This document shows positions 7,423 to 16,060 of a stretch of 64,000 nt of DNA, piece by piece. Both the position numbers and the translations under genes were made by a program. Each line of letters starts with the position of its first letter. The stretch's first letter is position 1. The notes below the pieces were generated by a model, which was given only the letters and a program-made list of their open reading frames with translations, did not search any database and was not told the origin of the DNA. Source of the stretch: Candidatus Angelobacter sp. Gp1-AA117 (GTDB taxonomy: Bacteria; Acidobacteriota; Terriglobia; Terriglobales; Acidobacteriaceae); assembly GCA_003223515.1 (NCBI GenBank), contig QHVI01000012.1, positions 1 to 64,000 on the forward strand. Reading direction: 5' to 3'.

Positions 7423-9357
7423 CTATTTATTCCCTGCCGGTGCTGCGGTCAGGGGCTTGATGATGTCACTCAGGATGTCTGGCTTCGACTCATCACGCAC
7501 CAGGTGCGCGTACTTCTCGCCTTCGTGGTAGTTCAGCGTGTAAGTCTTATAGAAGTCGCCGTTGATCACCATCAGTTCCAGGTTAGGGCCATTGCCCTTG
7601 CCGGTCTGCAGGGCTTCGCGCAGAACATCCGGGGTAAAGCGGCGGCCATTCACGGCAGCTAGTTCCATGCCGGGAGCAAGGCCGGCGTTCCATGCGGGGC
7701 TGTTTATCAGTACATCGACGATTACGCCCTTATCATCCAGGCTAAGGCCGATCGAGAAACGCGCATCTACATTGTGGCGCGATTTTTCCATGGCCTTGGT
7801 AAAGTCGCTGGGGTTCTCGACATAAACCAGCTTCCAGCCGCCGTTGGTGATGCCTCCCAGAGGCGCGCCGGGGCCGTAGGTATCGAGCCGGTCGCGCAGG
7901 AATTTGGCCCAGTCATTGGGCACAACCTGGTTGAGAGTGTTCACCACATCGTCAAACGTATAAGGCTTCACCATCGGCGGAGTGTTCCCGCCGCCATGAA
8001 AAAGATGGCAGAAATCATTCATGGATTTCTGTCCATTGGTTTTCTGGCGGATCACCGTATCTGCCTCCAGCCAGATCAGGAAGCCTTCAGGATAATAGTC
8101 AACACTGCGGCGCCAGTTTTCGAATTGCGGCGCGGCGCCGTAAAGAATCTGTGCGGCATCGGCGGTATCCTGCAACGGACGCCAAGCGCGGCCGGTGGTG
8201 TGGTCGAGCATGGCCGCGGTCTCGGCGGCTTCATCCAGGAACTGCTGCTTATTCCATAGTCCGCTGCGGGCAGCCAGGATGTCACCCAGATATTGAGTAA
8301 GGCCTTCATATACCCAGAGGAGATCGCCTTCCATGGGCTGCTGGTAGTCGGAAGTTGCGAGGCCCCGGGGACGACGGTATTTGCCGTTCCATGAGTGAGT
8401 CATCTCATGAGGCAGGAGAGAACCGGCCAGCATACGATCGTCATCCTCAATCATGGTGCGCTCGCCCACCCGGTCATCGCTGGACTGGTGATGCTCCAGT
8501 CCGAAGTGCGCGGTCTTATCGCTCAGGGTCAGCAGGAAGTGATATTCGTTGTAGTGGCGCGCGGTGTAAAGTGCGCCGGTCTCGGCGATCAGGTGTTTGT
8601 ACTCGTTGATGACCTCGGGCGGCATCTGCAGGGCCGCGTTGCTGTCAGACACCATATCGATGTAGTGCTGAATGGGGCCTTCTGGAGTAAGGGGAATGCG
8701 GCGGAAAAAACGGCCCATCAGGACAGGTGAATCCACCAGCATGGTAAGGCTGACGCTGCGGAAGTTGATTTGCCCGTTGCCCTCGTTCTCTACCGGCAAG
8801 GCCGTGCCGTAATGCCAGCCATCAGGAATCTTCAGCGAGGCGGAGAACATGATGTCGTCAGTGTGTCTGCCCGGCTGGTAGAGCACCAACTGGTTCCAAC
8901 TCAGCATGTCGAGATTGGCGGTAGCGGAAGCGCCGGAGGAGAAACCCGCGGGCGGCGCAGGCAATACCGCGTCGAGTTTGGCTTGCAGCGTGGTGACGCC
9001 CGCAGGAACCGTGAGATGGAAGGTATACATGTCACCGAGGTCACGACGCCATGTAAGCCGCTGTCCGTTGGCAGTAAAGACGAGCCCGGTCAAGTCCACC
9101 ACGGGACCGGTTGGGCCGTGCTCCCCGGGAATCCATTTGGGATACACCAGCGTGACCGGGCCGGCGGTGACCGGGATTTCCAGTTGGGCATGCAGTATCT
9201 TTTGCGGCGCATGGGTAGCATCAACCATGATCTTGATGGGAGCAGCAGGAGCTTGCGCGGCAGGAGCGGCGCCCTGCTTGGGCTTGCGCTGGGCAAAGCA
9301 GACAATCGAACTCACGATAAAGACACAAATAACCGTTCCCTTAAACAATGCAGTCAT
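7423..9357 (-). CDS. M61-family peptidase with PDZ domain
   Basis: M61 enzymes (glycyl aminopeptidase family) are zinc metallopeptidases, usually secreted. The 644-residue protein starts with a signal peptide (hydrophobic 8-22, ending near C-F-A-Q). An N-terminal beta-rich domain runs to about residue 220. The zinc site HEMTHSWNGKYRRP is near 316-329, matching the family hallmark, with the downstream glutamate expected in LLWVYEGLTQYLGD near 345-358. A PDZ-like domain lies at about 540-600 (IGLSLDDKGVIVDVLINSPA...GLAPGMELAAVNGRRF). It stands alone between convergent and divergent neighbours. The substrate is unknown. Confidence 0.92.
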   Translation of the reverse strand: MTALFKGTVICVFIVSSIVCFAQRKPKQGAAPAAQAPAAPIKIMVDATHAPQKILHAQLEIPVTAGPVTLVYPKWIPGEHGPTGPVVDLTGLVFTANGQRLTWRRDLGDMYTFHLTVPAGVTTLQAKLDAVLPAPPAGFSSGASATANLDMLSWNQLVLYQPGRHTDDIMFSASLKIPDGWHYGTALPVENEGNGQINFRSVSLTMLVDSPVLMGRFFRRIPLTPEGPIQHYIDMVSDSNAALQMPPEVINEYKHLIAETGALYTARHYNEYHFLLTLSDKTAHFGLEHHQSSDDRVGERTMIEDDDRMLAGSLLPHEMTHSWNGKYRRPRGLATSDYQQPMEGDLLWVYEGLTQYLGDILAARSGLWNKQQFLDEAAETAAMLDHTTGRAWRPLQDTADAAQILYGAAPQFENWRRSVDYYPEGFLIWLEADTVIRQKTNGQKSMNDFCHLFHGGGNTPPMVKPYTFDDVVNTLNQVVPNDWAKFLRDRLDTYGPGAPLGGITNGGWKLVYVENPSDFTKAMEKSRHNVDARFSIGLSLDDKGVIVDVLINSPAWNAGLAPGMELAAVNGRRFTPDVLREALQTGKGNGPNLELMVINGDFYKTYTLNYHEGEKYAHLVRDESKPDILSDIIKPLTAAPAGNK

Positions 9358-9587
9358 GATGTTCTCCGGGGCAAACGCACCAGATTAAAGAAATGCTGGA
9401 AGCTTAGCAAGCTGGCGGCAGGTTACAGTGGTGTTATTGAGCGCTATTGCCAAGTTGCCGTCAGTATCAGGATGGCCAGAATTGTTTGCTAAAACACCTT
9501 TAATTCTGATTTTCAGACTGTTACCACTGTCCAGAAATGCGGCGTGCTTAAAGTCACCGGCTGGCTTTGAATGCTAAACTGATTCCT

Positions 9588-10163
9588 ATGGTCTTTGTGC
9601 TCGACAATTACGACTCTTTTACTTACAACCTGGTTCAGTACCTGGGTGAATTAGGGGAAAAAGTCGAGGTGCGGCGCAACGACCAGACCACCTGTGAAGA
9701 GATCGAGCAGCTAAATCCTGACCACATTCTGATTTCACCGGGCCCCTGCACTCCGCAAAAGGCCGGCATCAGCATTGACCTGATCAGGCACTTTGCCGGG
9801 AAAAAGCCGGTACTGGGCGTCTGCCTGGGACACCAGGCAATCGGCGCGGCCTTTGGCGGAAACGTGGTGCGCGCTGGCAAAGTCATGCACGGCAAGGTTA
9901 GCCAGATTGAGCATGATGGCAAGACTATCTTTCAGAATGCTCCACTGCCAATGACCGCGACCCGCTATCATTCGCTGATCGTCTCCGAAAAAAATCTGCC
10001 TTCCGAACTGGAGATCAGCGCCGAGACACGCGAATCTGACGGCACGCGCGTGATCATGGGGCTGCGGCATAAGCGCTTCCCGATCGAGGGAGTACAGTTC
10101 CATCCTGAAAGCGTGTTGACCGACTCCGGACGCCTGTTACTCAAGAATTTCCTGGCACTCTGA
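9588..10163 (+). CDS. trpG/pabA: anthranilate/aminodeoxychorismate synthase glutamine amidotransferase
   Basis: This class I glutamine amidotransferase supplies ammonia from glutamine to chorismate, for tryptophan or folate synthesis. Key parts are VLDNYDSFTYNLVQYL at the N-terminus, the oxyanion region LISPGPCTPQKAG, the nucleophile elbow GVCLGHQAIG (Cys near 79) and the C-terminal catalytic pair in VQFHPES. I chose ATG 9588, giving M-V-F-V-L-D-N and 191 residues, the usual length; a start at 9567 would add seven unconserved residues. The partner TrpE or PabB is not next to it, so it may serve both pathways. Confidence 0.92.
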   Translation: MVFVLDNYDSFTYNLVQYLGELGEKVEVRRNDQTTCEEIEQLNPDHILISPGPCTPQKAGISIDLIRHFAGKKPVLGVCLGHQAIGAAFGGNVVRAGKVMHGKVSQIEHDGKTIFQNAPLPMTATRYHSLIVSEKNLPSELEISAETRESDGTRVIMGLRHKRFPIEGVQFHPESVLTDSGRLLLKNFLAL

Positions 10164-10288
10164 AGAATCGGGTGATCCGGTGAACGGGAGGATCGGGTGA
10201 TCTGGTCATGGGACACGCAGCTTGCGAAGCTGCGACAAAGCGAAAAACCAAAAGTTCACTCAGCTCGACAGGCGCAATAAATAAATAG
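10164..10288. repeat. short tandem GATCGGGTGATC-type repeat and hairpin
   Basis: Between 10166 and 10210 the motif ATCGGGTGATCYGGT occurs twice with an intervening CGGTGAACGGGAGG. A small inverted repeat CGCAGCTTGCGAAGCTGCG follows at about 10216-10234. No gene is visible. The hairpin has no T-run, so it is not a convincing terminator. Confidence 0.5.
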
Positions 10289-11233
10289 ATGTTCAATTCA
10301 CTGCCTAAAATCCTGGTTCTGCTGGTGGTGCCGCTTACGGCGCAGGCGCCTTCTCCCATAGGCGAGTTGTTTGCCTCGGAGGCAACCGCGGCAGGACCTG
10401 CCTTGCTGGCCGGAACGGGCATGAACGTCGTGAGCGGATCGCAGCTATCAGCGGGAAGATCTGCAGCAACCTTGCGGCTGGTACGCGGCGGAGAGATCAA
10501 GATCTGCCCCCAGAGCAGTGTGGCGGTGAACAGCACCAGCGGCAATGAAGGGCTGATGTTCAGCATGGGCGCCAGCGCACTGGAGCTGAACTATCCACTT
10601 AATGAGGTGGCGGATACGCTCATCACTCCGGACTTTAAATTCATGCTGGCCGGGCCGGGGGTTTTTCATTTTGCCGTGGGGGTAAACAGCCGCGGCGATA
10701 CCTGCGTGAGATCGTTGCAGGGCAACAGTTCCAGCGTGATCGTTTCCGAGATGCTGGGGCAGGGCGTCTACCAGATCAAGCCGGATGAAGCGGTTATGTT
10801 CTCCGGCGGGAAGCTGAGCCAGCGCAGCGCGCTGGCGGGCGCCTGCGGCTGTCCGGCTCCTGTTCCGGTCAAAGTGGCGGAAAATAAAGAGATAACTCCA
10901 CAGCCTGTGCAGCAGAACAAGACCCCCATCCTGCCTCCGGAAGCGCCGCTACCTGAAGAAAAGCCCGGGGATGTCCACGTACAAATCGATGCCCCTTTGG
11001 TGTTCAGGGGTGATCAGGCGGCCCAGCAGCCCTATACTGTGGCCCGGGTAAACTTTTCTTCCTTGCCAAATGTTTTTTCCCTGCAAGAAAAGATGGAGCC
11101 CACCGTTCTTCAGACGAATAAGGGAGAGGTGTCTGCAAGCGCCCAGACCCCAAAACCCAAGGAAAAGAAAGGATTTTTCGGCCGGTTCAAGGGCTTTTTC
11201 TCATCCATGTTTCACAAAAACAAAGAACAATGA
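10289..11233 (+). CDS. secreted FecR-like domain protein
   Basis: The 314-residue protein begins with a hydrophobic signal (LPKILVLLVVPLTAQA). Residues about 40-180 (MNVVSGSQLSAG...LRLVRGGEIKICPQSSVAVN) resemble FecR domains, beta-sandwich sensors often seen in acidobacterial exported proteins. A proline-rich linker (about 195-230) follows. The end is strongly basic (KPKEKKGFFGRFKGFFSSMF), an amphipathic tail that may contact membrane or nucleic acid. No sigma factor gene is adjacent, so a classical FecI/FecR relay is not shown. The tonB-like gene lies 130 bases downstream and may share its transcript. Confidence 0.6.
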   Translation: MFNSLPKILVLLVVPLTAQAPSPIGELFASEATAAGPALLAGTGMNVVSGSQLSAGRSAATLRLVRGGEIKICPQSSVAVNSTSGNEGLMFSMGASALELNYPLNEVADTLITPDFKFMLAGPGVFHFAVGVNSRGDTCVRSLQGNSSSVIVSEMLGQGVYQIKPDEAVMFSGGKLSQRSALAGACGCPAPVPVKVAENKEITPQPVQQNKTPILPPEAPLPEEKPGDVHVQIDAPLVFRGDQAAQQPYTVARVNFSSLPNVFSLQEKMEPTVLQTNKGEVSASAQTPKPKEKKGFFGRFKGFFSSMFHKNKEQ

Positions 11234-11328
11234 GAACCGTGGGAATAAAGTAAAGACAAAGTAAGTTGTTGCCCTTAAGGAGATTTTGATTAAACTTAAC
11301 ACGGCGTACATACACATTTGGGAACTTT

Positions 11329-12279
11329 TTGACCGATAACACGTCTATACTTGGGGTAGAAATGTCTCCGCTCGATTCCAAAGAAACAAACGCTCCACAG
11401 CCTCCGGATCGCAACCAGACTTCCGTCATTAAGTTTGTCAAGACGCCACCGGAAGCTGCGATCATCCCAACTTTGTTCGGTGAAGGTTATGGGACATACC
11501 AGGTGCGTCCGGAAAATTTTCTCCTTTCGTTTGTCACGCACACTCTGGTTATCGGGTTGATGCTTTGGCTCCTGCATTTCACGGTTCAGATTCCCGCCAA
11601 GCCTGAAAAACAAAGCTTCAACACTACGATTCTTGAACCCTATAACTCAATGAAGATTGGCAAGCAGGCCGGCGGTGGGGGTGGGGGTGGAGATGCCAGC
11701 AAGCTCAAAGTTTCGGCCGGGACGCCTCCCAAAGCAACGATGCAGCAGCAGCTTGCTCCACCGGTCGTGATTCAGCCGCAGCAGCAGTCAAAACTGATGG
11801 TGACGCCTACAATTGTGGCCGACCTCAAGATTCCGCAGGGCACCCAGATTGGCGATCCTCTCTCGAAACTTACTACTCCTTCCAATGGCGCTGGCGTAGG
11901 CAGCGGTATCGGAAATGGTTCCGGCGGTGGCGTAGGTTCAGGTGATGGACGCGGACTCGGCCCCGGCAGCGGCGCGAATTTTGGCGGCGGCCTTTTCCGC
12001 GTGGGCAATGGCGTGGCTCCTCCGGTAGTGATTTTCAACCCTGATCCGGATTACTCTGACGAGGCTCGCAAGGCCAAATACCAGGGAACGGTGGTCTTGA
12101 ACGTAATTGTCGGCGCAGACGGCCGGGTTTATAACCCGAGCATTGCGCGCTCACTCGGCATGGGGCTGGATGAAAAGGCCATCGAACGGGTGAAGGAATG
12201 GAAATTCAAGCCGGCAACCAAAGACGGAAAACCTGTCCCGGTGCAGGTCAACGTTGAGGTAAGCTTCAATCTTTACTAA
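11329..12279 (+). CDS. TonB-family energy transducer
   Basis: TonB proteins link the inner-membrane proton gradient to outer-membrane receptors. The protein has a cytoplasmic N-terminus, one transmembrane helix at about 65-85 (FVTHTLVIGLMLWLLHF), a long Gly/Pro/Gln-rich periplasmic stretch at about 110-225, and a C-terminal TonB domain at about 230-316 (YSDEARKAKYQGTVVLNVIV...AIERVKEWKFKPA). The frame opens with TTG at 11329; an ATG at 11362 is an equally good start, giving 305 residues. ExbB/ExbD genes are not nearby. Its stop (12277-12279) directly abuts the stop of the convergent gene. Confidence 0.85.
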   Translation: MTDNTSILGVEMSPLDSKETNAPQPPDRNQTSVIKFVKTPPEAAIIPTLFGEGYGTYQVRPENFLLSFVTHTLVIGLMLWLLHFTVQIPAKPEKQSFNTTILEPYNSMKIGKQAGGGGGGGDASKLKVSAGTPPKATMQQQLAPPVVIQPQQQSKLMVTPTIVADLKIPQGTQIGDPLSKLTTPSNGAGVGSGIGNGSGGGVGSGDGRGLGPGSGANFGGGLFRVGNGVAPPVVIFNPDPDYSDEARKAKYQGTVVLNVIVGADGRVYNPSIARSLGMGLDEKAIERVKEWKFKPATKDGKPVPVQVNVEVSFNLY

Positions 12280-12861
12280 CTACTCCACCACTTCGTAATA
12301 GCGCTCGCCGGCACAATTCCGGCACAGGGTTTTTCCATCCTTTTTGACTTCACGATGGAAGTTGACACCTTCGCCACACTGCTCACAGACGATCCGCTCG
12401 CCTTTGTAGCCTGGGAACTCTTCCGGAGGAAGTCCCACCTTGACCCATTGGGTCTGGAATAGCCGGTTCTCATCCATTTCCTGGTAGGCCTTCATCTGCT
12501 GCTGGTTTTTCTCCAGCTCCGGGTACATGCTTTTCGCCAGCGCTTTCGATGATTCCCGGGCAGCTATCCGGACAGCCTTCCCGCTCTCCAAGTCGATGAA
12601 AGTAGCGGCCATTTTGCCCCAATCGCGGAATTTCAGGGCGCGTTTGCCCAACCGGCAGCCGGTTACAACCATGATGGCGTCAGTCGCGCAACGGTCGATT
12701 TCGACGAAGGTGACCACCCGCTTGCGGTCCTTGCCTCTGGGGTCGTCTATACCCAGCTTTTGCAGGCCCAGCATGGCCATACGCACGCCCAGAACCTGGC
12801 CGGCGCACAGGTGTCCGTGGGCCACAGCGGCATCTTGAAGATATTCGGATAGGGTCTTCAC
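12280..12861 (-). CDS. FmdE-family protein with C-terminal zinc ribbon
   Basis: The 193-residue protein matches FmdE (formylmethanofuran dehydrogenase subunit E) proteins: DAAVAHGHLCAGQVLGVRMA near 10-28 is the conserved HGHLCAGQ box, and EIDRCATDAIMVVTGCRLGKR near 50-70 is the second metal-binding box. The last 45 residues carry CEQCGEGVNF...CRNCAG, a four-cysteine zinc ribbon. These proteins occur well outside methanogens and their role there is unsettled. I chose GTG 12861 (V-K-T-L-S-E-Y) because sequence upstream of it is the antisense of the divergent regulator gene. It is convergent with the tonB-like gene, with no gap. Confidence 0.8.
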   Translation of the reverse strand: MKTLSEYLQDAAVAHGHLCAGQVLGVRMAMLGLQKLGIDDPRGKDRKRVVTFVEIDRCATDAIMVVTGCRLGKRALKFRDWGKMAATFIDLESGKAVRIAARESSKALAKSMYPELEKNQQQMKAYQEMDENRLFQTQWVKVGLPPEEFPGYKGERIVCEQCGEGVNFHREVKKDGKTLCRNCAGERYYEVVE

Positions 12862-13012
12862 TCTTGGCCTTTGTGCCCGTAGAATAGGGCAAATCTGGCG
12901 GCGGCTCTGTCTGCTGCCGTCACTGCAGTCTCTCCCAGCATGCACGAAGCTCGTTCCGGAAAGCCTAACTGCTGATGGATGTGATTGCAACTTTTTAAGG
13001 CAGAGTAGCGCG

Positions 13013-14062
13013 ATGCAACCTATCTTTGTACCGGGCCTTCTCAAACATGACATGGGTCCACTGTCCGAACGTACCATGGAAGAGTACGCGCGCCTGAAAC
13101 TGCGGGCGCCGAAGATTCTTGTCATTGACGATAAGCTCGATACCGTCCTGCTTCTGCGTGAACTGCTCTCCTCGCGTAAATACGAGGTGCTGACCGCCAC
13201 CGAGGCCGACGAAGGCAAAGAACTCGTCCATACAGAGAAACCCGATCTGGTGCTGCTGGACGTGGTGATGCCCGGCAAGTCAGGCTACGAGTTGTGCCGG
13301 GAGTTGAAAGAAGATCCCATGACCCGGCTTATTCCCATTGTGATGATTACGGGATTGAGCGACCGCGATGACCGGGTGCGCGGTATCGAAGCCGGAGCCG
13401 ATGATTTCCTGAGCAAACCTCTCTACCCTGAAGAACTTTTTGCCCGGGTCAAGTCGCTACTCAAGCTGAAAGAGTTTACTGACGAACTGGAGAATGCCGA
13501 AGCCGTGCTGGTGGCTTTGGCTCTAGGCATTGAATCGCGTGACCCCTACACCGGCAATCATTGTGAACGGCTGGCCCGCTACGCTGCCGATCTTGGCCAC
13601 CACATTGGTCTGGATGGCGACAGCCTTGTGGCCCTCAAACGGGGAGGATACCTCCACGACCTGGGCAAGGTTTCTATCCCTGATGACATTCTCAAAAAAG
13701 GCTCGCGGTTGACGCCCTCTGAATGGGAGATCATGAAGCAGCACCCGATTATCGGCGAAACCATCTGCCGTCCGTTGAAATCTTTCCGCAACGTACTGCC
13801 GATCATTCGCCATCATCATGAGCACTGGGATGGCAGCGGCTATCCCGATCACCTCGTCGGGAACGACATTCCGCTGCTGGCACGCGTGCTGCAGACGGTG
13901 GATGTCTACGATGCCCTGCGGACTACCCGTCCTTACAAACCGGCGCTCTCTCACGATGATGCGGAACGCACCATGCTCTTTGAGGCGCAGAATGGACGCT
14001 GGGACCTCGAGCTGGTGCGCGAGTTCTTCGAGATGCTGCGTAAGCAGACCCAGGCGGCCTGA
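13013..14062 (+). CDS. response regulator with HD-GYP phosphodiesterase domain
   Basis: RpfG-type protein that probably hydrolyses cyclic di-GMP under control of a sensor kinase. Residues about 34-150 are a receiver domain, with acidic pair D39-D40, phosphoacceptor D83 in LVLLDVVMPGKSG and the conserved Lys in LSKPLYPEE. Residues about 165-345 are the HD-GYP domain: NHCERLARYA, YLHDLGKVSIPD, the HPIIGE histidine, HHHEHWDGSGYP with the GYP triad, and the DVYDALRTTRPYK segment. All key metal ligands are visible, so it should be active. No kinase gene is adjacent. A 27-residue extension precedes the receiver. Confidence 0.93.
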   Translation: MQPIFVPGLLKHDMGPLSERTMEEYARLKLRAPKILVIDDKLDTVLLLRELLSSRKYEVLTATEADEGKELVHTEKPDLVLLDVVMPGKSGYELCRELKEDPMTRLIPIVMITGLSDRDDRVRGIEAGADDFLSKPLYPEELFARVKSLLKLKEFTDELENAEAVLVALALGIESRDPYTGNHCERLARYAADLGHHIGLDGDSLVALKRGGYLHDLGKVSIPDDILKKGSRLTPSEWEIMKQHPIIGETICRPLKSFRNVLPIIRHHHEHWDGSGYPDHLVGNDIPLLARVLQTVDVYDALRTTRPYKPALSHDDAERTMLFEAQNGRWDLELVREFFEMLRKQTQAA

Positions 14063-14070
14063 ATCCCGAA

Positions 14071-14222
14071 TTTACCGCAACGGACGCAAAGGACGCGAAG
14101 GTAACAAAAGCATTTGAATATTTTCTGGATTCATTCCTTTGTATGTCCGGAAATTCTTCAAATCAAAAACGCACGAACTTTTTGTTGCTTCCTTAGCGCC
14201 CTTTGCGTCCTTTGCGGTTCAA
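14071..14222. repeat. inverted pair of ACCGCAAAGGACGC repeats
   Basis: Left arm TTACCGCAACGGACGCAAAG... (14071-14109) and right arm ...CCTTTGCGTCCTTTGCGGTT (14183-14219) are inverted copies with about 80% agreement over 36 bases, separated by about 75 bases of AT-rich DNA. The pair lies between the HD-GYP gene and the MBL gene and would form a long hairpin if transcribed. The arms are the best-preserved inverted example of the family in this window. Confidence 0.75.
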
Positions 14223-14248
14223 TGGGAACGCTGTTACCATCCTGAATC

Positions 14249-15184
14249 ATGAAAATCAGAGTTGCTCTTCTTTGCTCTGTAGTGTTTCTATCGCTCAGCG
14301 CGTGGTGCGCGGACACTCCTGATTTCACCATCAAGAAAATTGGCGAGGGAGTTTATGCCGCTATCAGCGGCGATGGCAGCAAGGCCGGAAGTAATGCAGG
14401 CTTTATCGTAGGCAGCAATGGCGTGGCCGTGGTGGATACCTTTGTCGACGTAGCTCCCGCGAAGGATCTGCTGGCCGAGATTCGCAAGGTCACCAACCTG
14501 CCCATACGCTACGTGATCAATACCCATTACCATCTCGATCATACCGGCGGAAACGCGGTGTTTGCGGAAGCAGGAGCAACGATTGTGGCGCATCGCAACC
14601 TGCGCGGCTGGCTGCGCACGGAGAACCTGAAATTCTTTGGCGCCAATCCTAAGCCGGAACAAAAGGCGAGGGTGGAAGCTCTCGTAGTGCCGGATATGGT
14701 CTATTCGGATGCGGTAGACATTTATCTCGGCTCCCGGCTGGTGCAGGTACGGTACATGCCTGGGCACACTGGAGGCGACTCGGTGGTTTCTGTGCCCGAC
14801 GCCAATGTGGTCTTCGGCGGCGATCTCGTCTGGCAGCACCATCTCCCCAACCTGATCGATGCCACGACTGACGCCTGGATCAAGACTCTGGACAAGCTGC
14901 TGACCGATCACCCGGCAGCTACTTTTGTTTCCGGTCATGGCGATGTCGCCACCGCCAGTGATGTTCGCGATTTTCGCGATTACCTGGCGGCACTGAGGCA
15001 GGCGGTGGGCAAAACGCAGGCGGCAGGAAAATCAGGACAGGAACTCATCGATGCTGTCACAGCCGAACTCGAGCCCAAATATGGCTCGTGGGGATTCTCC
15101 AAAGCCTTTCTGCAGCGCAACATCAGCCAGACCGCAGATGAACTGGCGGGCAAAAAGAAAGTCCCCGTACCCGCGGCAGAATAA
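14249..15184 (+). CDS. secreted metallo-beta-lactamase-fold hydrolase
   Basis: The 311-residue protein has a signal peptide (VALLCSVVFLSLSAWCA). The MBL zinc motif NTHYHLDHTGG lies near 92-102 (H-x-H-x-D-H), with a further ligand His in MPGHTGGDSVV near 174 and the bridging Asp in VFGGDLVWQHH near 192. SGHGDVAT near 230 supplies the last His. This is the general MBL fold; it resembles exported MBL hydrolases more than true class B beta-lactamases, and the substrate cannot be read from sequence. It stands alone between repeat-bearing gaps. Confidence 0.85.
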   Translation: MKIRVALLCSVVFLSLSAWCADTPDFTIKKIGEGVYAAISGDGSKAGSNAGFIVGSNGVAVVDTFVDVAPAKDLLAEIRKVTNLPIRYVINTHYHLDHTGGNAVFAEAGATIVAHRNLRGWLRTENLKFFGANPKPEQKARVEALVVPDMVYSDAVDIYLGSRLVQVRYMPGHTGGDSVVSVPDANVVFGGDLVWQHHLPNLIDATTDAWIKTLDKLLTDHPAATFVSGHGDVATASDVRDFRDYLAALRQAVGKTQAAGKSGQELIDAVTAELEPKYGSWGFSKAFLQRNISQTADELAGKKKVPVPAAE

Positions 15185-15186
15185 TC

Positions 15187-15255
15187 AGTGATTAACCGCG
15201 AACGGCGCGAAGGTTCATAAGATTCCTTTGCGTGCTTAGCGCCCGTTGCGGTTCC
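15187..15255. repeat. compact inverted repeat that runs into the end of tatD
   Basis: Left arm TTAACCGCGAACGGCGCGAAG (15189-15209, imperfect) and right arm TTAGCGCCCGTTGCGGTTCC (15236-15255) are inverted copies of the dispersed family with a loop of about 25 bases. The right arm overlaps the last codons of tatD, so the repeat supplies that protein's R-N-R-N-G-R tail and its stop codon. Confidence 0.7.
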
Positions 15256-16048
15256 GTGTTTGTGGAAAGAGCGTGTAGAAATTTTCTGCCGTCTTCCGGC
15301 CCATCTCTTCCTGGCTCATTCCGTGGAGCTGTCCAACAACTTCTGCGGTATTCACTACGAATGCAGGCTCATTGCGTTTGCCCCGGTGAGGTATGGGGGC
15401 AAGGAAAGGTGAATCGGTTTCGATCAGGATGCGTTCCAGCGGCATTTGTTTTGCCGATTCACGAATGTTCTCCGCCTTGGGGAAGCTGATGTTGCCTGCA
15501 AACGAAACATAAAAGCCCATATCTACCGCAGGTTTCGCATGTTTCCAGTCGCCGGTAAAGCAGTGCAGAATTCCGCCCAGTCCGGAGGTGCTCCAGTGGT
15601 CGCGCAGCATCTGGATGGTGTCATCCCAGGCATTCTCGCTGTTATTGCTGGGACGGCAGTGAATCACAATCGGCAGCTTTGCGGCTTTGGCCAGTTCCAT
15701 CTGCCTGCGAAACACGTCTTTCTGCACTTCACGCGGTGAGTGGTCGTAAAAATAATCGAGGCCGATCTCGCCCCAGGCTATCACCTTCGGGTTCGGGGCA
15801 AGCTGCTCCATCTCAGAATAATCGGCATCTGTGGCCAGCCTGGCTTCGTGAGGGTGCACGCCGAGAGTGGCAAAGATCCAGTCATGCTGCGCGGCAATAT
15901 TGATGGCGCAATCGAATGTCCCTGGACCGGTGCCGCTGCCGATGGCGAGAATCCGCTCCAAGCCTGCAGCACGCGCCCGCTCCAGCATCTGGGCGCGGTC
16001 AGCATCAAACTTCGGCCCCTCAAGATGGGCGTGAGAATCTATATACAA
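15236..16048 (-). CDS. tatD: TatD-family metal-dependent hydrolase/DNase
   Basis: TatD proteins are TIM-barrel metallohydrolases with 3'-5' DNase activity. The 270-residue protein starts MYIDSHAHLEGPKFDADR, with the metal-binding H-x-H. E in GEIGLDYFYD near 93-101 and the later His residues in LPIVIHCR and GGILHCFTGDW complete the metal site, and ILIETDSPFLAPIPHRGK near 212-229 supplies the catalytic Asp. The length is typical. The very C-terminus lies in an intergenic repeat. It lies 12 bases downstream of the CPBP protease gene on the same strand and is probably co-transcribed with it. Confidence 0.93.
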   Translation of the reverse strand: MYIDSHAHLEGPKFDADRAQMLERARAAGLERILAIGSGTGPGTFDCAINIAAQHDWIFATLGVHPHEARLATDADYSEMEQLAPNPKVIAWGEIGLDYFYDHSPREVQKDVFRRQMELAKAAKLPIVIHCRPSNNSENAWDDTIQMLRDHWSTSGLGGILHCFTGDWKHAKPAVDMGFYVSFAGNISFPKAENIRESAKQMPLERILIETDSPFLAPIPHRGKRNEPAFVVNTAEVVGQLHGMSQEEMGRKTAENFYTLFPQTRNRNGR

Positions 16049-16060
16049 GCAAAGCTCCTG

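Noticed and set aside
12862-13278. N-terminal extension of the FmdE-like frame into the divergent regulator
   Set aside because: This part is antisense to the receiver domain and is Arg/Ser-rich without conservation; GTG 12861 starts the family domain.
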